This document shows, in pieces, positions 6,374 through 7,306 of a DNA stretch of 7,306 nucleotides. The notes under the pieces were generated by a model, which made no database searches, had not been told where the DNA came from, and worked only from the letters and a program-made list of their open reading frames with translations. The stretch's first letter is position 1, and the number at the start of each line of letters is the position of its first letter. The position numbers and the translations under genes are program-made. Source of the DNA: Candidatus Sodaliphilus fimicaballi (lineage in GTDB: Bacteria; Bacteroidota; Bacteroidia; Bacteroidales; Muribaculaceae); NCBI GenBank assembly GCA_018065165.1, contig JAGHTV010000448.1, positions 1-7,306 on the forward strand, read 5' to 3'.

Positions 6374-6408
6374 CCCCAGGTTGGGAGCATTATGCGACCT
6401 ACCTGGGG
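6374..6408. repeat. Stem-loop with 8-bp perfect outer stem
   Basis: CCCCAGGT (6374-6381) and ACCTGGGG (6401-6408) are perfect inverted arms, with a short inner GCAT-T-ATGC at 6387-6395. The left arm also overlaps AGTAACCCCA (6369-6378), which is the exact reverse complement of TGGGGTTACT at 6191-6200, allowing an alternative long-range pairing across the element. Confidence 0.7.
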
Positions 6409-6487
6409 AATGAATGCAAACAATATGTGTACGTCGAAGACGTTCAACATGTCTCTTTGCAATCAGTCAAATGCAACATCTTCGGTA

Positions 6488-6521
6488 ATAAAAAAGCGGG
6501 ATACCAGCTGGTATCCCGCTT
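6488..6521 (-). terminator. Intrinsic terminator of tsf
   Basis: Bases 6494-6521 form a perfect 28-bp palindrome centred on CAGCTG, a stem of up to 12-13 bp around the central bases. On the minus strand it is followed by six T residues and then ATTA. It lies about 22 bp after the tsf stop. The palindrome could also halt plus-strand transcription, but there is no T-run on that side. Confidence 0.95.
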
Positions 6522-6543
6522 GTATAGCGTTTAATCTAGTAGA

Positions 6544-7306
6544 TTAGTCAACGTTAAGGTTAACACGCTTCAGGTCGGTAGCAACGAGACCCTTGCTTGC
6601 ATTCTCGAGGAACTGAGCAACAGTTTCCTTGTTCTCGCTAGCCTCGTAAACTTGCTCCATAAGCACGTTCTCCTGGAAGAACTTGCCAAGGCGGCCTTGA
6701 GCGATGTTTTGGATCATCTGCTCGGGCATGTTAGCTTCCTTAGCAGCAGCTGTCTCAGCCATGAGCTTCTTAGCCTCTTCAACTTGCTCCTCAGTCATGT
6801 AACCCTTCATAACAGCTTCCTTCTGGTGCTCCTCAGTAGCGCAGTAGTAAGCGTTGAAACCAGCCTTCTTCAGTGCGTTCTCAACAGCCTTCTTCACCAT
6901 TTCTGCCTTAGTCTTGTCAACTGCAAGGCGGAGCTCCTCGTCGATAGTCTCTTGAGCGATTTGCTCGCGAGTAGCCTTGAGGGGCTTCATTGAAGCAACC
7001 TGCATAGCGATAGCCTTAGCAACCTCAGTGTCAACACTTTCCTGGTTGAATGCTACAGCAGCAGCGAGCATGCCGTTGAAGTGGTTGTAAACAACAGTTG
7101 AGGGAGCCTCGAGGCACTCATATGCACCAAGTTCCATCTTCTCACCTGTGATACCACTGAGAGCTGTGATAGCCTCGGGAACAGCCTTACCGTCAACAGT
7201 AAGAGCGTTGAGCTCGTCGAGGTTCTTTGCCTTAGCCTCAAGAGCAGCGTCGAGGATAGCCTTTGCAAGAGCAACGAACTTCTCGTTCTTAGCAACGAAG
7301 TCGGTT
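6544..7306 (-). CDS. tsf: Translation elongation factor Ts (5' end outside window)
   Basis: The frame is open from the window end, giving 253 visible residues; roughly 75-80 N-terminal residues (the ubiquitin-associated-like domain) are missing, and the total would suit Bacteroidales EF-Ts of about 330. The second visible residue onward reads DFVAKNEKF after Thr, the TDFVAKN signature that contacts EF-Tu. The rest covers the core and coiled-coil region, including MIQNIAQGRLGKFFQENVLMEQ-type sequence and the C-terminal KETVAQFLENA. The methionine at 7135-7137 is internal, not the start. EF-Ts exchanges GDP for GTP on EF-Tu in the cytosol. The gene normally follows rpsB, which would be to the right. 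A strong terminator ends the unit. It is a housekeeping anchor next to the variable sugar locus. Confidence 0.97.
   Translation of the reverse strand, partial: TDFVAKNEKFVALAKAILDAALEAKAKNLDELNALTVDGKAVPEAITALSGITGEKMELGAYECLEAPSTVVYNHFNGMLAAAVAFNQESVDTEVAKAIAMQVASMKPLKATREQIAQETIDEELRLAVDKTKAEMVKKAVENALKKAGFNAYYCATEEHQKEAVMKGYMTEEQVEEAKKLMAETAAAKEANMPEQMIQNIAQGRLGKFFQENVLMEQVYEASENKETVAQFLENASKGLVATDLKRVNLNVD

Larger units (their letters stand above)
6113..6450 (-). other. Internally duplicated, coding-like intergenic element; possible decayed gene or dispersed repeat
   Basis: This fills most of the roughly 500 bp between the tsf terminator and the next promoter. Minus-strand reading gives a 45-codon frame from the ATG at 6448-6450 to TAG at 6313-6315, containing MLPTWGY and ending in DLPGGQYT. 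In another frame, a stretch without a start codon contains DLPGGQLVAMLV and ends in ALPLSLQEA before TAA at 6113-6115. DLPGGQ thus occurs twice in different frames because the DNA is duplicated. From memory, similar pieces recur between genes of Bacteroidales genomes, so I favour a dispersed non-coding element or gene remnant over a working gene. No transposase or target-site duplication is visible. Confidence in function is low. Confidence 0.45.

Noticed and set aside
7135..7137. ATG as the start of tsf
   Set aside because: The frame continues upstream to the window edge and contains the EF-Ts TDFVAKN motif, so this Met is internal.

Overview
The window looks like chromosomal DNA of a Bacteroidales bacterium (Prevotella/Muribaculaceae-like; genus not determinable). 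The evidence is Bacteroidetes-type promoters (TTTG, about 19-20 bp, TAnnTTTG) at two places, A/T-rich leaders without Shine-Dalgarno motifs, and a long RfbB of the type I associate with gut anaerobes. Every gene I can support is on the minus strand, so transcription runs from high to low coordinates.

Right end (6544-7306): the 3' part of tsf (elongation factor Ts), closed by a strong intrinsic terminator at 6488-6521. Next comes about 500 bp without a convincing gene (5991-6487). It holds an internally duplicated, hairpin-rich element (about 6113-6450) and then a Bacteroidetes promoter. That promoter drives a small exported protein (5577-5990) very rich in lysine and in regularly spaced cysteines, which ends at its own intrinsic terminator (5510-5546).

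Left and centre (1-5417): a nucleotide-sugar operon with its own promoter at 5445-5476. The order is rfbB (dTDP-glucose 4,6-dehydratase), an approximately 140-bp array of inverted stem-loop repeats, rfbA (glucose-1-phosphate thymidylyltransferase), two tandem FdtA/WxcM-type sugar 3,4-ketoisomerase-like cupins, a DegT-family PLP aminotransferase, and an MBOAT membrane O-acyltransferase cut by the window edge. From rfbA onward every gene overlaps the next by 4-14 bp.

How the genes work together (inference from families): RfbA makes dTDP-glucose, RfbB makes the 4-keto-6-deoxy intermediate, a ketoisomerase moves the keto group to C3, and the aminotransferase makes a dTDP-3-amino-3,6-dideoxyhexose (Fuc3N or Qui3N series). 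Such a sugar would go to a surface polysaccharide or glycoprotein. No N-acetyltransferase or glycosyltransferase is visible; the MBOAT may acylate the glycan later, at the membrane.

Points of interest: one ketoisomerase paralogue lacks the second histidine of the HxH motif; RfbB has Arg instead of Lys in its YxxxK motif; the Cys/Lys-rich exported protein is of no family I recognise; and two structured intergenic elements are present. I see no CRISPR array, tRNA, rRNA or transposase. I did not find a clear-cut new multi-gene system.
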